Shown here piece by piece: positions 38,978-51,700 of a stretch of 64,000 nucleotides of DNA. This DNA comes from Buddleja alternifolia. Its lineage: Eukaryota > Streptophyta > Magnoliopsida > Lamiales > Scrophulariaceae. Every line of letters begins with the position of its first letter. Positions within the stretch are counted from its first letter, which is position 1. Location: NCBI GenBank assembly GCA_019426215.1, contig CM033399.1, positions 34,357,022 to 34,421,021 on the forward strand. The letters run 5' to 3'. The translations under genes were made by a program, and so were the position numbers. The notes beneath the pieces were generated by a model that was not told the DNA's origin, did not search any database, and saw nothing but the letters and a program-made list of their open reading frames with translations.

Positions 38978-40850
38978 ATTAAGATCAATATATATTATTA
39001 TGCTCTCTAGATATTTGGAGTAGAGTATGCAAACGTAAGTAGTGTCCTCCGACTCATGTGGCAGTTGAAACTAAGCTGCGCCGGGTGTACAAAGTGTATA
39101 TTCTTTAAAGTCGCAGCTCCAATTTTGACATTTTAGTTCTTAGTTGTTGTTTCCTCTTTTACTTGATCAATTTTTTTAACCTTTTTTTCCCATGCATTTT
39201 GTGCTTGCTGGAAGCCATCTAGTAGTTTAGTTTCAGGCTTTTTAGCTATGCAAGCCAATGCAAATAGCTGAGTGAAGGGTGCAAAAATCTGTAAATTTTG
39301 GGATATTGTACATACATTCAAATTTTCTTGATTAACAGTCAATCTTCAGATATTCTTGATTTACAGTCAATATTTGGGTATCAACGATTATAAATGTACC
39401 CATGTGTTGTAACTTGTACGTTATACTAAACCGAAACTTGAAATAGGTAAAGGAAGAAACTCAAACTTCAAGTGTCATATATTGTACTAAAGCAAATTGG
39501 AACAAGCAAAAGAGAAGCTTGAACTACAGTTCACATATTATACTAAATCGAACTTTTCTTTAAATTGGAAAAAGGATTCACATAGGATTAAAGTCCAAAA
39601 CAGCAAGAGACAAGAAAACAGGGAACCAAGTATAACAACAAACCGAACAACAAAACATACTGAACTAAACAACAAACAACGTAAGCTAACTTACAAAACT
39701 AACACCACTGGAGTAGAAGAGATGCTCAAACTGAAATAAGTAAAAGAGAAACTCAAAAAAGTTTGAGCGATACGTGACTCTCATTGTACGTAGTTGTTAC
39801 AATCTTCTCTAAAACCAATATTGACTTATTTGTCGAACTAATCCAAGGATTCCCTGAGGACGCGATACTGATTATTCCAACCTCCAAATATCCATATAAG
39901 TGTCGTATTTGTTACAACACCAACAGATGTGCTCTCGAGAGCCCCAAATATGGCACAACATTTGTTTATTTTGGAGGAGGAGGCTGTTCGACAATCATAG
40001 TAACTTCAGTATCAACACTTTGTCCGATATTATATTAGCCTAAGAAGATACCGTCCAATATATTTTCCTTCTTAGATATGCACTGGGATCGTTAGTTTCT
40101 CCATGAGTCCACGTAACATTTATTTCTTAGACTGTAAACCAAGTATTGATCACACTTAGAGGTAAATTCAAAAACTTTATAGACATCTGCACTCATCATA
40201 TCCAAAACCGTACGCACCCGCCATTGATTTAGAATCAGAAAATGGCAATCTTATGGATTCCCTAGTAGCTGGGTTCCATAATATTGGACCAACTAGAGAT
40301 AAGTCCAGGCAAACTACCCCATTACCAGTTCAAAGTATTGGCCTGATGATATCGGTTGATACATAACCAGATCGGACGGTGTCGATCCGATGGCGATATA
40401 CTATATTATCTGAGTAGCTCATGTATTGCCAATGTTATGTGATGATATCCAATATTATCGCTAATACAATGATAATATCTTTGGAATCGAATATTATTTG
40501 GTGATATAATGACAATATTGGTCAATACTTGTCTCGGTTTATTATATGGTTTGATTATGATGTAAAGATATTTTAAATGGAAAAATTCTGACAAACTGGA
40601 AGTTTGATTAAAACATTGATGTAATTAATTAAAATGGAACTCCCGTCGACAAATTACAAGCTCTAATATCTTGTCATGTCTCTTTATTGTGTTCATGTAA
40701 ACAAATTCTTAGAGTTTATTTCATAAACGGAATCATACGAGCTTTACTTAATGGAATATGATATTGTTTTAGAGAGTATGGAGAAAGCAAATCAGATGTT
40801 ATAATTGGGTGTGCATGACTGTTTATTTACTACCGACTGTTAGTGTATAT

Positions 40851-40938
40851 TCTTCTAGATATAGTTAGATATTGTATATATTCTATTAGATAGAGATTGA
40901 TCTTCTAGATATAGTTAGATATTGTATATATTCTATTA
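40851..40938. repeat. 38-bp direct repeat, two identical copies
   Basis: 40851-40888 and 40901-40938 are the same (TCTTCTAGATATAGTTAGAT...), offset by 50 bp. A TGTTAG at 40838 precedes them, so part of an LTR is possible, but no matching end or target duplication was found. Confidence 0.8.
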
Positions 40939-41229
40939 CCGAACTTCAGACATGGGAGCTGCAAGTGTACAAGAATACTGAGAAAAGGTGTTTGCTTTCT
41001 ACTTTGCTATTGTGCTATTTATGCATATAAATGCAAGTGATATTTATCACATCTTGACCTTATGTAGTGAGAGAACCAAGCGGAAGGACATTGTCTGGTT
41101 GTAGCATTTCTGAATATTTTTTTGTGGGTTCTCATAGTGTACAAGAAAAAGATATTTGGAATAGTAATAAAAGAATTCAATCATATAATTTTATTTGTTG
41201 CTTGAAAGTCCAAAATGAATAGATTGCTT

Positions 41230-41570
41230 GTACAACTATCAGTCGAGCAAGCTAATCTTGTTTGAGCTCACGCTCGGTTTGATACTAAACGAGCTTCTAC
41301 ACTCAAGGTTTGACCTTCTTGACGAGTTTCAAGCGGAGTCCGATTGATGCCCCAACGGTTTAAAATATTTTGAAACGACCAGAACGTGTCATTTTACTCA
41401 TAGATGGGAGTCTAGAGGTTACCGGAACTGAGATGAAATAGATTTATTTTATACACTTTTTGTACTCATATTCCGGGCACTAGTATATATATTTATGCTC
41501 GAGCTCGAGCTCTAATCAAGCAATTTTATCAAGCTCGCGTGAACTCGGCTTGTGGACACCCCTAGTCTAA
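41230..41570. repeat. Dispersed GAGCTCGAG-type repeat remnant
   Basis: AGCTCGAGCTC, GAGCTCACGCTCGG and a closing TGTGGACACCCCTA-like phrase are typical of a common plant dispersed repeat whose class I cannot fix. Similar wording recurs near 51120-51660 and 56490-56800. Confidence 0.4.
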
Positions 41571-42794
41571 GCCCTAAAGGTGGGTTTGACCCAACTATTG
41601 TATAATTAATTATGAAAAAATAATTCTTGTGGAATTGGTTATAACAAAAATTAACTCTCGTGAAAATTTTCAGCTTTGACATATGTGGGTTTAGTTTATG
41701 AATCCTAAAACCAAAAAAGCTCTAATTTTTGATAGTGTGATTGAGATAATTTAAATTAGAAAACGACATATAGAAGACTAACTCATTATTGTTCCATCAA
41801 TGTATCTTTCACTTGTTTTCATGAGAGCAATGAATTAGCTGCTTAAAAACGTCTATATCTTGGTGGATCTGTCCAAGTTATGGATTTCCTAATCCTAATT
41901 GAATACGTAAACTCATCGCGTGAATGGAGACGCATTACTATATATAATGGAAATCTGATTTCTTAGAACGAAGCAATTATGTTGTTTCTAATTCTAATTA
42001 ATCCAACTACGACGTCGAAGAATATTGTACTCTATACAATCTTTATATATTGATTTTGACTCGTAATGAGATTTTACGGAGAGTGGAGACTTTGACTCAA
42101 TAAAAAATGTAATGTATTTTTTCAAATGTTAATGAGGAATGATATTGAAGTTCCACAAATTCAAATTATTAATTACTATAGGAGCTTCACTTTTCTTTCT
42201 CTCTAATCAAATGACAATAGTACCCATTTATTAATGAAAAAATCAATTGCTAACAAATTAAAAAAGAAATGTTCCTTTTAATAATCAATTCCTTTTTCGT
42301 AATAATTTTTCCAAATAATTGCTTGAAGAATGCATAATTGGACAGTACGTAGATTACTATCCGTTTAAGAACATAAAAGCATTACATAACAAACAAGTAT
42401 TTGGAAAATGAATCAAATATTTTCGGAAAATAAGAAACCTTGGCAATTATCCATTTATCTAGAATTTGATTGCTTGCTAGCTTTTCCTGTAAAAAAAATC
42501 CGTTATCCTTCTTGATGATCATAAATACATCTGCCAAAAAGTGAATAATAATTCAATTATTATTCCAGGGCATTTGAATTAAAAGAAATGACATATATAG
42601 TTTGTAGATGTATCTACATAAGTATTTTGGTTAACATCGTACCAATGAAATCTTAGGGGCCTGAAACTCATAGATGTGTCGTTGATATCAGTATCTGAAA
42701 AATTTCTTCTGCTGTAAACTCCCTTTTTAGTCCAAACTCAGCAATTAAAAATACTTGATTGTATAAGTTATTGATCAAATGTCAAGTGATGTTA

Positions 42795-43060
42795 GGCCTG
42801 TTTGCAAAAATTGAAGGAAAAAAAATGCAGTTTTGAGCTTTTTATTATTTGGTTTCATTGCTTCTGATTCTGCTTTTGTGGAAAAAAGCTAAAAATAAAC
42901 AGAAACTAAAAACAAGTTTTTACGTACTTCTACCAGTTTCTTCTATTTTTTTCTACTTTTTAGGAAGTTTTACAAACTCAATTTTAACTTTTCAGTTACT
43001 TTTACAATTTTTTTAAAAATTCATTACTTCTTTGAAAACATGAACTTTTGCAAACAAGCC
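42795..43060. mobile_element. Small TIR MITE with 5-bp target duplication
   Basis: The ends are inverted: GGCCTGTTTGCAAAA at 42795 and, read on the minus strand from 43060, GGCTTGTTTGCAAAA. Flanking TGTTA occurs on both sides (42790-42794, 43061-43065). The element is 266 bp, with no coding capacity. The superfamily is uncertain (hAT- or PIF-like ends). Confidence 0.65.
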
Positions 43061-43149
43061 TGTTATACTACAAATAAGTCCATCCCAACCTCTATTTCTT
43101 TCTCAGTCCCTATATTTCAATGTAGGACGAATTAGGGCAATTCTATGCT

Positions 43150-43255
43150 GTCTCGGCCCGTCACAGCCGCCGGATCCCCCAACAGGGAGGGGGGGGGGGT
43201 TATTTAGCAATTTCACCCTCCACCTTTGGCTGATCCGACGGCTGTGAATGGTGGT
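43150..43255. repeat. Inverted repeat around GATCCGACGGCTGTG with G10 run
   Basis: CACAGCCGCCGGATC (near 43163) pairs with GATCCGACGGCTGTG (near 43233) across about 60 bases that include a run of ten G. It may be one end of, or a whole, short foldback element. Confidence 0.4.
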
Positions 43256-44132
43256 CTCGGTCCAACCAAGAATTTACCGACGAATTATACTACATAACTA
43301 AAATTAGGTAACAACCACGAACTCCTCACTGTTTGTGAACTTACATCAACCTTTTTTCTTTTGAATAGAATTACATCTACCTCCTTTGAGGTGTGTAGAC
43401 GTCGCTTAAACCCCAAGTGTGTAGTTGTAATAAAATAAAAAAGCTTGTATTGAAGCTTTCAGGAATTAATAGTAAATAGCATTGCAATTGTTCTGTAAAA
43501 ATTATTGCTAGATAAAGTCTAGTGATTTTAATATCTATCTCTTCTAATGTATAGTATGCGATCTCCACATAGTCTAGCAACGTTCGAATGTTGAGCTGAA
43601 ACGCATTCATATGTTAAGACAGCAGAATGTTCGAACGTTAAAAGCGCAACGTTCGAACTTTAGACCTTCTAGGGGACTAATTCAAAAAATGAACAAACGT
43701 GGTCAGTGTTTGTTCAATCTTATTTTAATGAATCAGATTTTTAGGTGTACTCTTGTAACAAAGATCTCGTGCGGTCTCTACACGTACTCTCGAAAAAGAG
43801 ATGAACACAGAATAATCACTATCATTGAACTCCTCGATCTAAGATAGATTACTCGATTGGGCCCTATTTAGGAGGCTTAGTTCACACGAGTTTTAACCGT
43901 CAACGTCCAACTCGCCTCTCTCTAGTCTCTATCTCATATACTAATACTCTGAAGAATCGACAATGGAAGGCGATTCGAATATAGCCCGACTCTACATAAT
44001 ACAAAGGCAATTCAAAACTCTTGCTTTGAGATGTTTTCTTCATACACCAACGCACAGAAACCAGTAACCTGAAGTAGCTCAGCATTTTTTTATTCGTGCA
44101 CCAATCATGTTCGACGAAATGTCTCACAGAAA

Positions 44133-45377
44133 ATGATGTTCAAGCAAAGGCGGAGTTTTGTCTCCTTTATCGCTCACCCACTCATTCGAATTCAGAAGCG
44201 GAATCTTGTCAATGTAAAGCTCAAATGGGTAAACGATTATGCTCTTGATTCCGTAGTTTCCAGCAGCGTACAGCTCAAAGCCACTTGTACCCTCGTTTCG
44301 CTTATCGGATCGCACCCCGACTATGCTCTGCCCATTTATTGTCTCTCAAGGTATCGTGGGCAGCTTGGCCTCCCTACAGACCTCAAACTATCCACATTTA
44401 TTCGTCGTTATCCGAATATTTTTCAAGAATTTCATCGTCCTGACTCTAAAGGTACCCCTGTTCCGTGGTATGAATTGACAAATGAGGCTTTGGATGTGTA
44501 CAATCAAGAAACGCATTTTACTTATGAGGATTGTTATGTTGATATTCTGAATAGGCTGCAAAAGTTGCTTATGCTTACCAAAGAGAGATTACTCCCTTTG
44601 CAAACTATTGATCAGCTGAGTTGGGATTTAGGCCTGCCATATGATTACGAGAATAAGTTAGTTGCCAAACGTCCCGAGTTATTTTCTTTCGTGAAACTGC
44701 CTGATGAGCGTGTTGGATTGAAACTATTAGCTTGGGATGATTCTTTGGCCGTGTCACATTTGGAATTGAGAAGTTCGGATCGTGTGGAGAAGGAAGAGGC
44801 GTTGGCGTTCCCTATTAGGTTCACGAGGGGTTTTGGGTTGAAAAAGAAGTGCATGGAGTGGTTGAACGAGTGGCAAAAGTTGCCTTACACTAGTCCTTAT
44901 GTAGATGCATCACATTTGGATCCTAGGACGGATGTGTCTGAGAAGAGGATTGTTGGGATGTTTCACGAGCTTCTCCACTTAACAATTCTTCGAAAGATAG
45001 AGAGGAGGAACGTGAGTAACATGCGTGGGCCATTGTCCATGCCTCAAAAGTTCACCAAGGTGTTTGAAAGGCATCCCGGGATATTTTACATATCAAAGAA
45101 GGGGGGAAGACAGACTATTGTTTTGAGAGAGGCTTATGATCGTCGAGAGCTCATTGAGAAGCATCCATTGGCTGATATTCGGGAAAAGTATGCAACCATG
45201 ATGAAGCAGGGATTTTTGGATCGAAGTAGGGGATTGTATAAGACAGACAGGAGGGCTTGTGATGATGATTTGCCAAAGATTTCTTTTCGAGGTGGACAAA
45301 ATGGGTATAAATTTGAGTCTGAAACAGAGACGGATTGTGATTTTCTTTCCGAATATGAATCGGATGAAAATAGCTAA
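44133..45377 (+). CDS. PORR-domain protein (WTF1/RPD1-like organelle RNA-binding factor)
   Basis: This is a single intronless frame of 414 aa. The first ~28 residues (basic, RR, HP, KR, few acids) look like a mitochondrial, possibly plastid, targeting peptide. The plant organelle RNA recognition (PORR) domain starts at KLKWVNDYALDSVV (near residue 30) and continues through LPTDLKLSTFIRRYPNIF, LPYDYENKLVAKRPELF and LPYTSPYVDASHLDP to a MRGPLSMPQKFTKVFERHPGIFYIS segment and an EKHPLADIREKY motif. The tail (about 394-414) is acidic. Family members bind organelle RNA and support group II intron splicing (WTF1 in plastids, WTF9 in mitochondria). Which member this is cannot be settled from sequence alone. 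The second codon is also ATG (44136). It is convergent with the GT77-like gene, 607 bp apart. Confidence 0.9.
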   Translation: MMFKQRRSFVSFIAHPLIRIQKRNLVNVKLKWVNDYALDSVVSSSVQLKATCTLVSLIGSHPDYALPIYCLSRYRGQLGLPTDLKLSTFIRRYPNIFQEFHRPDSKGTPVPWYELTNEALDVYNQETHFTYEDCYVDILNRLQKLLMLTKERLLPLQTIDQLSWDLGLPYDYENKLVAKRPELFSFVKLPDERVGLKLLAWDDSLAVSHLELRSSDRVEKEEALAFPIRFTRGFGLKKKCMEWLNEWQKLPYTSPYVDASHLDPRTDVSEKRIVGMFHELLHLTILRKIERRNVSNMRGPLSMPQKFTKVFERHPGIFYISKKGGRQTIVLREAYDRRELIEKHPLADIREKYATMMKQGFLDRSRGLYKTDRRACDDDLPKISFRGGQNGYKFESETETDCDFLSEYESDENS

Positions 45378-45984
45378 TAATAACGAGCGAAACTAGCTTG
45401 GGCGTTTAACTTACTATGACAATGTACGTAGTTTCAAAATCTTTCTGTCAATCTAGTTGTCTTAATAAGCCGTTTATGATGCATTGCTTAAATAGTTAGA
45501 TTGCTATCTGTGTCTAGCATATCACGAGGATGCTAATATATGGAGAACAATTGAGATTTCACTTTTGTTGAATATTTTGATTCTGAAAATGTTGTCTTTT
45601 TGATACATTTGCAGGCAATGGGACAGATCATGCAGATTGTATCGCACTTTTAATGTGAGTTAGACAGATCCTATTTCCTTGTGCCACCATTCCTCTTCCT
45701 TGGAGTATGCCGACGAAACGAAGCAGGGCTGGAACGTAATTATGACAAAAAAAAAAGAAGGTATTAGCCTAAAATGCTTCCGTTTTTTAAATATGAGAAT
45801 AGTGTATTATATGCATAACACACACACATGCCTCTATTTGGAGAAAATAAGATTTTTGATTAGTAAACAAAGATATTAGCCTAAAATGCTTTCCTTTTAT
45901 AAATACGAAAGTAGTGTATTAAATGTATAACACACACACACATATGGCTCTGTTTGGACAAAATAAGATTTTTGACTAGTAAAA
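45378..45984. repeat. Convergent intergenic region with a 112-bp tandem duplication
   Basis: The 3' UTRs of both neighbours lie here. The sequence from 45762 (TATTAGCCTAAAATGCTT..) is repeated from 45874 up to about the stop codon of the minus-strand gene, each copy with a (CA)n run and TAAGATTTTTGA(T/C)TAG. Confidence 0.75.
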
Positions 45985-48732
45985 TTACCCGCAACTTTGT
46001 GGAACAGACCATGAAGGTGGCTGGCTTTTCCTTGCATTTTCTGGTAAAGATAGATATTTTCTCCAGTCATCGAGCAATATTTTGAGATCATGAATTTTAT
46101 TATCCAAACCAGCACAGCAATTGGCATGCATTGTGCAAACCAAGTTCAAATCCTTGCTAGGCGAACAGAACCCGCCAAAATAAACCGTGTCTAGAAATTT
46201 GATCTCTAATCCAATAATTTCCCTAATGAAGGGATCATACTTGATCTTGTTAAGTACGTCTTGATCGTGCTTTCGTGGATAAGATTCTCTTGATTGGTAC
46301 CAGAATTTGTAGAACTCAATTGTCTGATTGCTCGATTTAACATAATTGAACCCTCCATTAGGTGCATTATTTAAGTCAGAAGGGTTGCCCCTATAGCTGT
46401 CACATGAAATTTGGAAGTCGGTATCTGAGTAAAAATGTGGAAATGGATTTCGAAACCACATTATATCTGCATCCTGCATCAATAAATGAAAGGACCAATT
46501 TGGAGTTAGTATTATTGTGTAGTAGAAAAGCATATATATTTATATATGTATATTTTCCCATCACTTCAGATCCTCTATTTCAATTTGTATTTCATATGTT
46601 TCATATTACATAGCTTATAATCCGCATCAATGTAAATTAAGCATGTTGCCAAAACTTATGGTTTTAAGAAATGCTGAATTTCAGAAAAAATTGTAAAATT
46701 GGCTGCAAAACTTGCTAAAACGCAGAATAAAGTAGTAATAGAAATGCTTTTATTATGAGCTATTTTCAGCTTTTCTCCACAATCATAATCAGTGCATCCA
46801 GATAGTGAAAAACAACTTAGGTTTAGTAACAAGCTAAAAAGCACTTTTTCTCGTTTGTGTAACCACGGCTATCAATGGAAAATGTATTGAACTTTTATTC
46901 AAAACTTCGTTTTTTACAATAAAGATCTCAAGAATATAATTGATGTAAAAAGCGTTCGGACGTACCGTGAAAACGAAGTTGAATCCCATCTCAAGAACAG
47001 TTCGTAGGAAATCAATCCGTCTCCACATCATCTTTAAGTAACCCGGGGTCATGAAATGAGCCTCACCGGAGAAGTCGACGTCTTCGGTTTTCAGAAAATA
47101 ACAGTTGAGATGTAACCCTAAACAATGATTAAATGCACTTTGGTCCATAGCAACAACTACCAAATGTTTGAGTAGCCAAAGTGTTTGATTCCCAATTCTA
47201 AAGCTCTCAAGGAAGAGATCAAAGATTGAATCTGGTTCAATCCATGCTTCATTTAGGGTTGTTATGATCACAGTTTTGTCTGTCATGGCTGCCCTTTTCA
47301 GTACTTGTTTCAACCCTAGCTCTCCATTTCCCTACAATTAGTGACATGCACATAACCAAAACAAATCATAAACAAAGTTTTTCATGATAAAATTGAAGCT
47401 TGAGAAATGAACTTAAATTGGGTGAATTTTATTTAGTAATTGAGGGAAAATAACATTGGTTCTATAGGATAAAAATTATTGCAATTTTAGTCTTATTGTT
47501 TCTGAAACTAGGCCTATACAGTCCTTTTTCTTACGTTGGTCCTATACGATAAAGATTATTGCATTTTAGTCTTATTGTTTCTGAAGTTGCATAACTAGGC
47601 CTATAACTCCTTGCCTATATAATCCTGCTTCTTTACAATTCTGTTCTCATCCGTTTTTTAGGAGGAATTGAATAAATTATATAAATACCCCTTGTTTTTA
47701 CAAAACTTGCAAAATAAAATTTCAATTCTTAGAATATAAAGAAAATTAAGAAAAACAACCTAAAATAATTTTTTTTTATTAAACAAACTCATGAAAATAA
47801 TGGTCATGTGCTATGTACGTGATCAAACTAACAATATTTACCCATTCTTAACGGGTGAGAATAAAAATGCAAAAAAATACGCGAATAAAAATGCAAAAAA
47901 ATACGTGAATAAAAATACAAAAAGATACGTTTAATGAGAATAATTTTACAAGTTTATAAATAATGGACCTAAAATTACAAAGGGAACTAACAATAGAATT
48001 TTCCCTTACATTTACAATATATCATATACATGAACATAAAATTTCATTCTCTCCACTTAGGTAAATGGTACTACATTATTTTGTATTTTTTTTGCTAAAT
48101 ATGGTAGTACATAATTGAGTTTGTGATATTGGATGTGTACATGAAAGTCAAATGCGGACACTATTCTGTGTAATTGCAAACCATTCTGTGCTACTCAAGT
48201 GGGTAAGTGCCAAAGTGACTCATAATTGTCCGGTGATATATGATGGTGTCATTATATCATCATACGACTCACAGTACTAGCTACTTATGTAATAATACCC
48301 AATTGAGCTAACATGCAATGAACCAAGTGTATGAAACATTTATTGTAAAAAACTCTTGCTCTTCGAATTCTCATTACCCTTTGCACTTCCTAAATAACCC
48401 TGTAATTAATTAATTAACCCAAATTTTGCATGCATTAATAGACAAAAAAGAAAAACAAAAAGACTTAATTAACTTACAGCTTTAGTGGAAATATTATTTG
48501 CATGATGAAAGGAGAATGAGTAGATAGATTGTGGAAGAAGCTGGAAAGGAGTTGCAGATGGTTGATAAAGCACGAGGCAAGTTAAAGTAACCATAGTGAA
48601 CAATAACACAGCTCTAAGGAGGTGACCGGAGAAGTAACGGTTCTGATTAGGGTTCAGCTGGTGGCCGCCACCGCCGCCTGTTGTGTCCGGAGACATTTGT
48701 TTGCAGATAATGTCTCCACTTTCTGAATCCAT
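45985..48732 (-). CDS. GT77-like nucleotide-diphospho-sugar transferase, copy 1 (At4g15970-like)
   Basis: Three exons (48732-48478, 47331-46966, 46473-45985) join in phase to 1110 nt, 369 aa. Residues about 38-56 (LLRAVLLFTMVTLTCLVLY) form one membrane anchor, so a type II Golgi protein is expected. The Nucleotid_trans (PF03407) domain starts at TVIITTLNEAW and includes MMWRRIDFLRTVLEMG. Exon 3 opens with the metal-binding DxD motif DADIMW (208-210), followed by NAPNGGFNYVKS, KHDQDVLN and a C-terminal FGGFCSPSKDL / HANCCAGLDNK. GT77 members transfer arabinose, xylose or galactose to wall polymers or glycoproteins; the substrate here is unknown. An in-frame ATG at 48801 would add 23 residues. 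I prefer 48732 because its MDSES start aligns with the paralogue. All motifs are intact. Confidence 0.88.
47456..47620. repeat. 80-bp tandem duplication in intron 1 of GT77-like copy 1
   Basis: TTGGTTCTATAGGATAAA at 47456 recurs at 47536 as TTGGTCCTATACGATAAA. Both are followed by ATTATTGCA..TTTTAGTC and TTATTGTTTCTGAA, then ACTAGGCCTATA. Confidence 0.7.
47857..47929. repeat. 24-bp tandem repeat, three copies
   Basis: The unit GAATAAAAATGCAAAAAAATAC occurs three times with small changes in intron 1 of the GT77-like copy 1. Confidence 0.65.
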
Positions 48733-51700
48733 GTTCCCTGTGGAGTGGATTACTGTAAAACTTTTGCAAACATTATTTTCTTGTATATCCGTTATCACCA
48801 TTACACATATCTATATATGTATATATATATATATTGCAATTTGCTTATTAGATTAACCTTGATTTGAGTGGAGAATTGGTTTCACATGTTTGGTTGCTGG
48901 TAAAACAAGCAAGAACATGGAAGAGGAAATCTAGTAGGGGTAATTTAATTTTATCTCTATGTATAGTGTGTGTAATTTTTTATGATCATGAAACCCCATT
49001 TTCCTCGAAATAGTTAATTACCAAACATTAATTTGGATTTATTTCTAATTAACCTCTTCACTATCTGCAATAACTTACATGATTAATTAAGAGTTAATAT
49101 ATTGCTACCCATTATTTTCGTGCATGCACAACCAAACAAATATTTGCTGTTTCAAATTTTCTTCATTTTTAAGTTTTATATTCACAGTTTCTTTTTTATT
49201 ATGAAAGTTCATTTATATCTATTGCATCTAATTGAAAAAAGTAAATAAACAATTTATAAGTACTAGATTTTGGGAGAACTTGAGACTATATATTAAGTAT
49301 GGAACTTATCTTATACATAAAGGACCAACGATTTCTTGCATTACAATCAGACTTTCAGTTAATTTAAATCATCTACTAATAATCTTATATAATTTACTAA
49401 TATTAATATGATTAGATAATTCCTTCTAACTTACTGCACAGAGACTTTCTTCATTGATATCAAGTTGGGATGTAAGCTGAAATTCGTAGTGGCTGTCCAC
49501 CAAAAAAAAAAAAAACTACCTGAAATATTCCTTTCGTCAAAACTCGTTAGGACATATAGTCCAATTTGGCCACTTTAGCCTCACCAACGCACTATAACAA
49601 GTATTGTCACTCCATAATACACTTGTATAAAATAATGAGTTCCGTTTATAATGAGGTTAGGTTCAAAATCGTGAGGTTCAAATGAAAATCTAAATACTTA
49701 ACCACTGAACACCGTGATTTAACCACTAAACAACGTATTAAACGGGTGTAAATCTTTTGATATGTTTTAAGACAATTCTATGTTCTTGGGGGTCTTAAGT
49801 ATATGCATATATGAGTAATTAAAGCCAGTGGACTTTTGTTGCACATGTTATGCTTCCTCTAATCCTCTCTTTAAGTTTAATGAATATATATATAATCAAG
49901 TTTGAAAATCCTTTGTACTTGGGGTGGTGTTGATTGTCAGTCAATGTTTTGTACTTAAAATACTTCGGCTAGGTTTGTTTATTTTTTGAGTTAGAATTCT
50001 GAATATTTCCCGAGAAATGAGTATTACAGAGATTCGTGTGTAAATAATGTAATGTGATGTATGTTGTGTTTGTTTATGTTTATAAAAATGGTTGAAATGT
50101 ATAAAATGTGTGAAATCAATGGTAATAAGTTGATGTGTGATATGTTGAATGATTGAGTTAGTTATTTATATAATGATTATGTAAATAAAAAATAATAAAA
50201 ATAAATTAAAAATTGTAAAGTATGAAAAGAAAGAGAAATAATGATTGGAGTAAATAAATTTGATTGATGATTGTGTGAAATGATAAATATAATGAGTGAT
50301 ATGTAGTTATATAGGGAATTGAAAAAGTTAAGTCGAAAAAAAGTGAATTTAAATGAAAATAAAAGCTCTGTATGTGCATGGTTGTGTTTTCTAAAATGAA
50401 TTTTGAGTTTTTATTGGAGAATGTGTATTATAAAAATTCGTGTGAAAATATTAATTTTTTTTGGTTTGTTTGGATGTGCTTTGAGAAATATTTGGAAATT
50501 GTGTAAATGTGATATAAAGTTGATTGAATTAGTTATATATGTAATGATGATAAAAGAAAAAATTAGAACAATATTTTATTTATGATAAAGTAAGAAAGAG
50601 AATGTGTTGAATAGTTGAATTATGTAATTAATAAAGAGGGAGAATGAAGTGATTGAAATGATGAAATGATGAGTAGGTATATAGGGGAATGTGTAGTAGG
50701 ATTTAAAATTTGAGTATTTTCTGTAGAATTTAGCTTGGAATGTGTATTTTCATTTTTTGGGGATTCAAAAAATGAAATGTTCCCAAAAAACATAAATATA
50801 CAGAGCTTTGTGTTATGATTTTTTAAGATTTTGTGATCCAAGATATTAAAAATGAAATTTGAAAACATAAAACAAACAAGGCCTTATCTTTTCAGTCAAC
50901 TGGCTTCTTGCAATTCGAACATTCTGTATATACTAACTATATAGTATTCAGTTTGACAATTATTTCTTGTAGCTTCTTAAATTATAACTCTATCCAAATT
51001 TGTACCCATGTGCATCGATTTTAGGCACACGGATCCTTGTATTTAAAGATCGTTCGAGTCTTTCCACGAATACATTTACGCTTTGTGGAGCTATAATGTC
51101 CTATTTAGGATTCAATAGGGCTGTAAATGAATTAATTTGAGTCGGGTCAAATAAGTTGTTTAATTTTGTTTAATTAATTATTATTGAGTTTAACTAGCGT
51201 TTGAATTTGATTTGATTGTTAATGGACTCGTGCTCAATGGAGCTCTAATGTACTTCAACACAAGTCGATTTCGAGTAGTTTGATCTTTTTGCACATACTT
51301 TATTATAAATTTTATTACTTGACCCGAGATTTTTTTTCTTTTTTTGATGCAAACGAGAGGAATATATTAAATGAGCAAAAGATCCATAGTCAAAGCTCGC
51401 GAAGCATAGTTCGGGAGATTGAGAACAGACTCCCGAATTTTCCTAGCATGACGAGGCAAAAAATGGGTGACACAATTGTTGACGTTTAACGAAAAAGATA
51501 GAGCCAAAGCTCGAATGTCATCCAACAACGGCCCAAAACTTAATTATTGGACACAACAAGTTGTTCTAACTTAGTATGATATGTTGACTAACCAAAGTTC
51601 AAACGAGCTTTTTGACAATCGATCTCGAGTCGAATATAGAGTAGTTTGGTTCGTTTCCACCCTAATTCTACTAATTAGACAAAACTTAAATGCAAAATTT

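Larger units (their letters stand above)
38978..44132. other. Spacer between BTAF1 and the PORR gene
   Basis: This is AT-rich sequence without a supported gene. It holds a 38-bp direct repeat (40851-40938), a GAGCTCGAG-rich dispersed repeat (about 41230-41570), a small TIR MITE (42795-43060), an inverted repeat around GATCCGACGGCTGTG (43150-43255) with a G10 run, and AACGTTCGAA motifs (43575-43660). Confidence 0.6.

Noticed and set aside
39497..40038. 80-84 codon frames downstream of BTAF1
   Set aside because: No recognisable domain, composition like the spacer, no splice partners.
40838..41134. Possible solo copia LTR starting TGTTAG
   Set aside because: No convincing CA end or target duplication; only the 38-bp direct repeat is reported.
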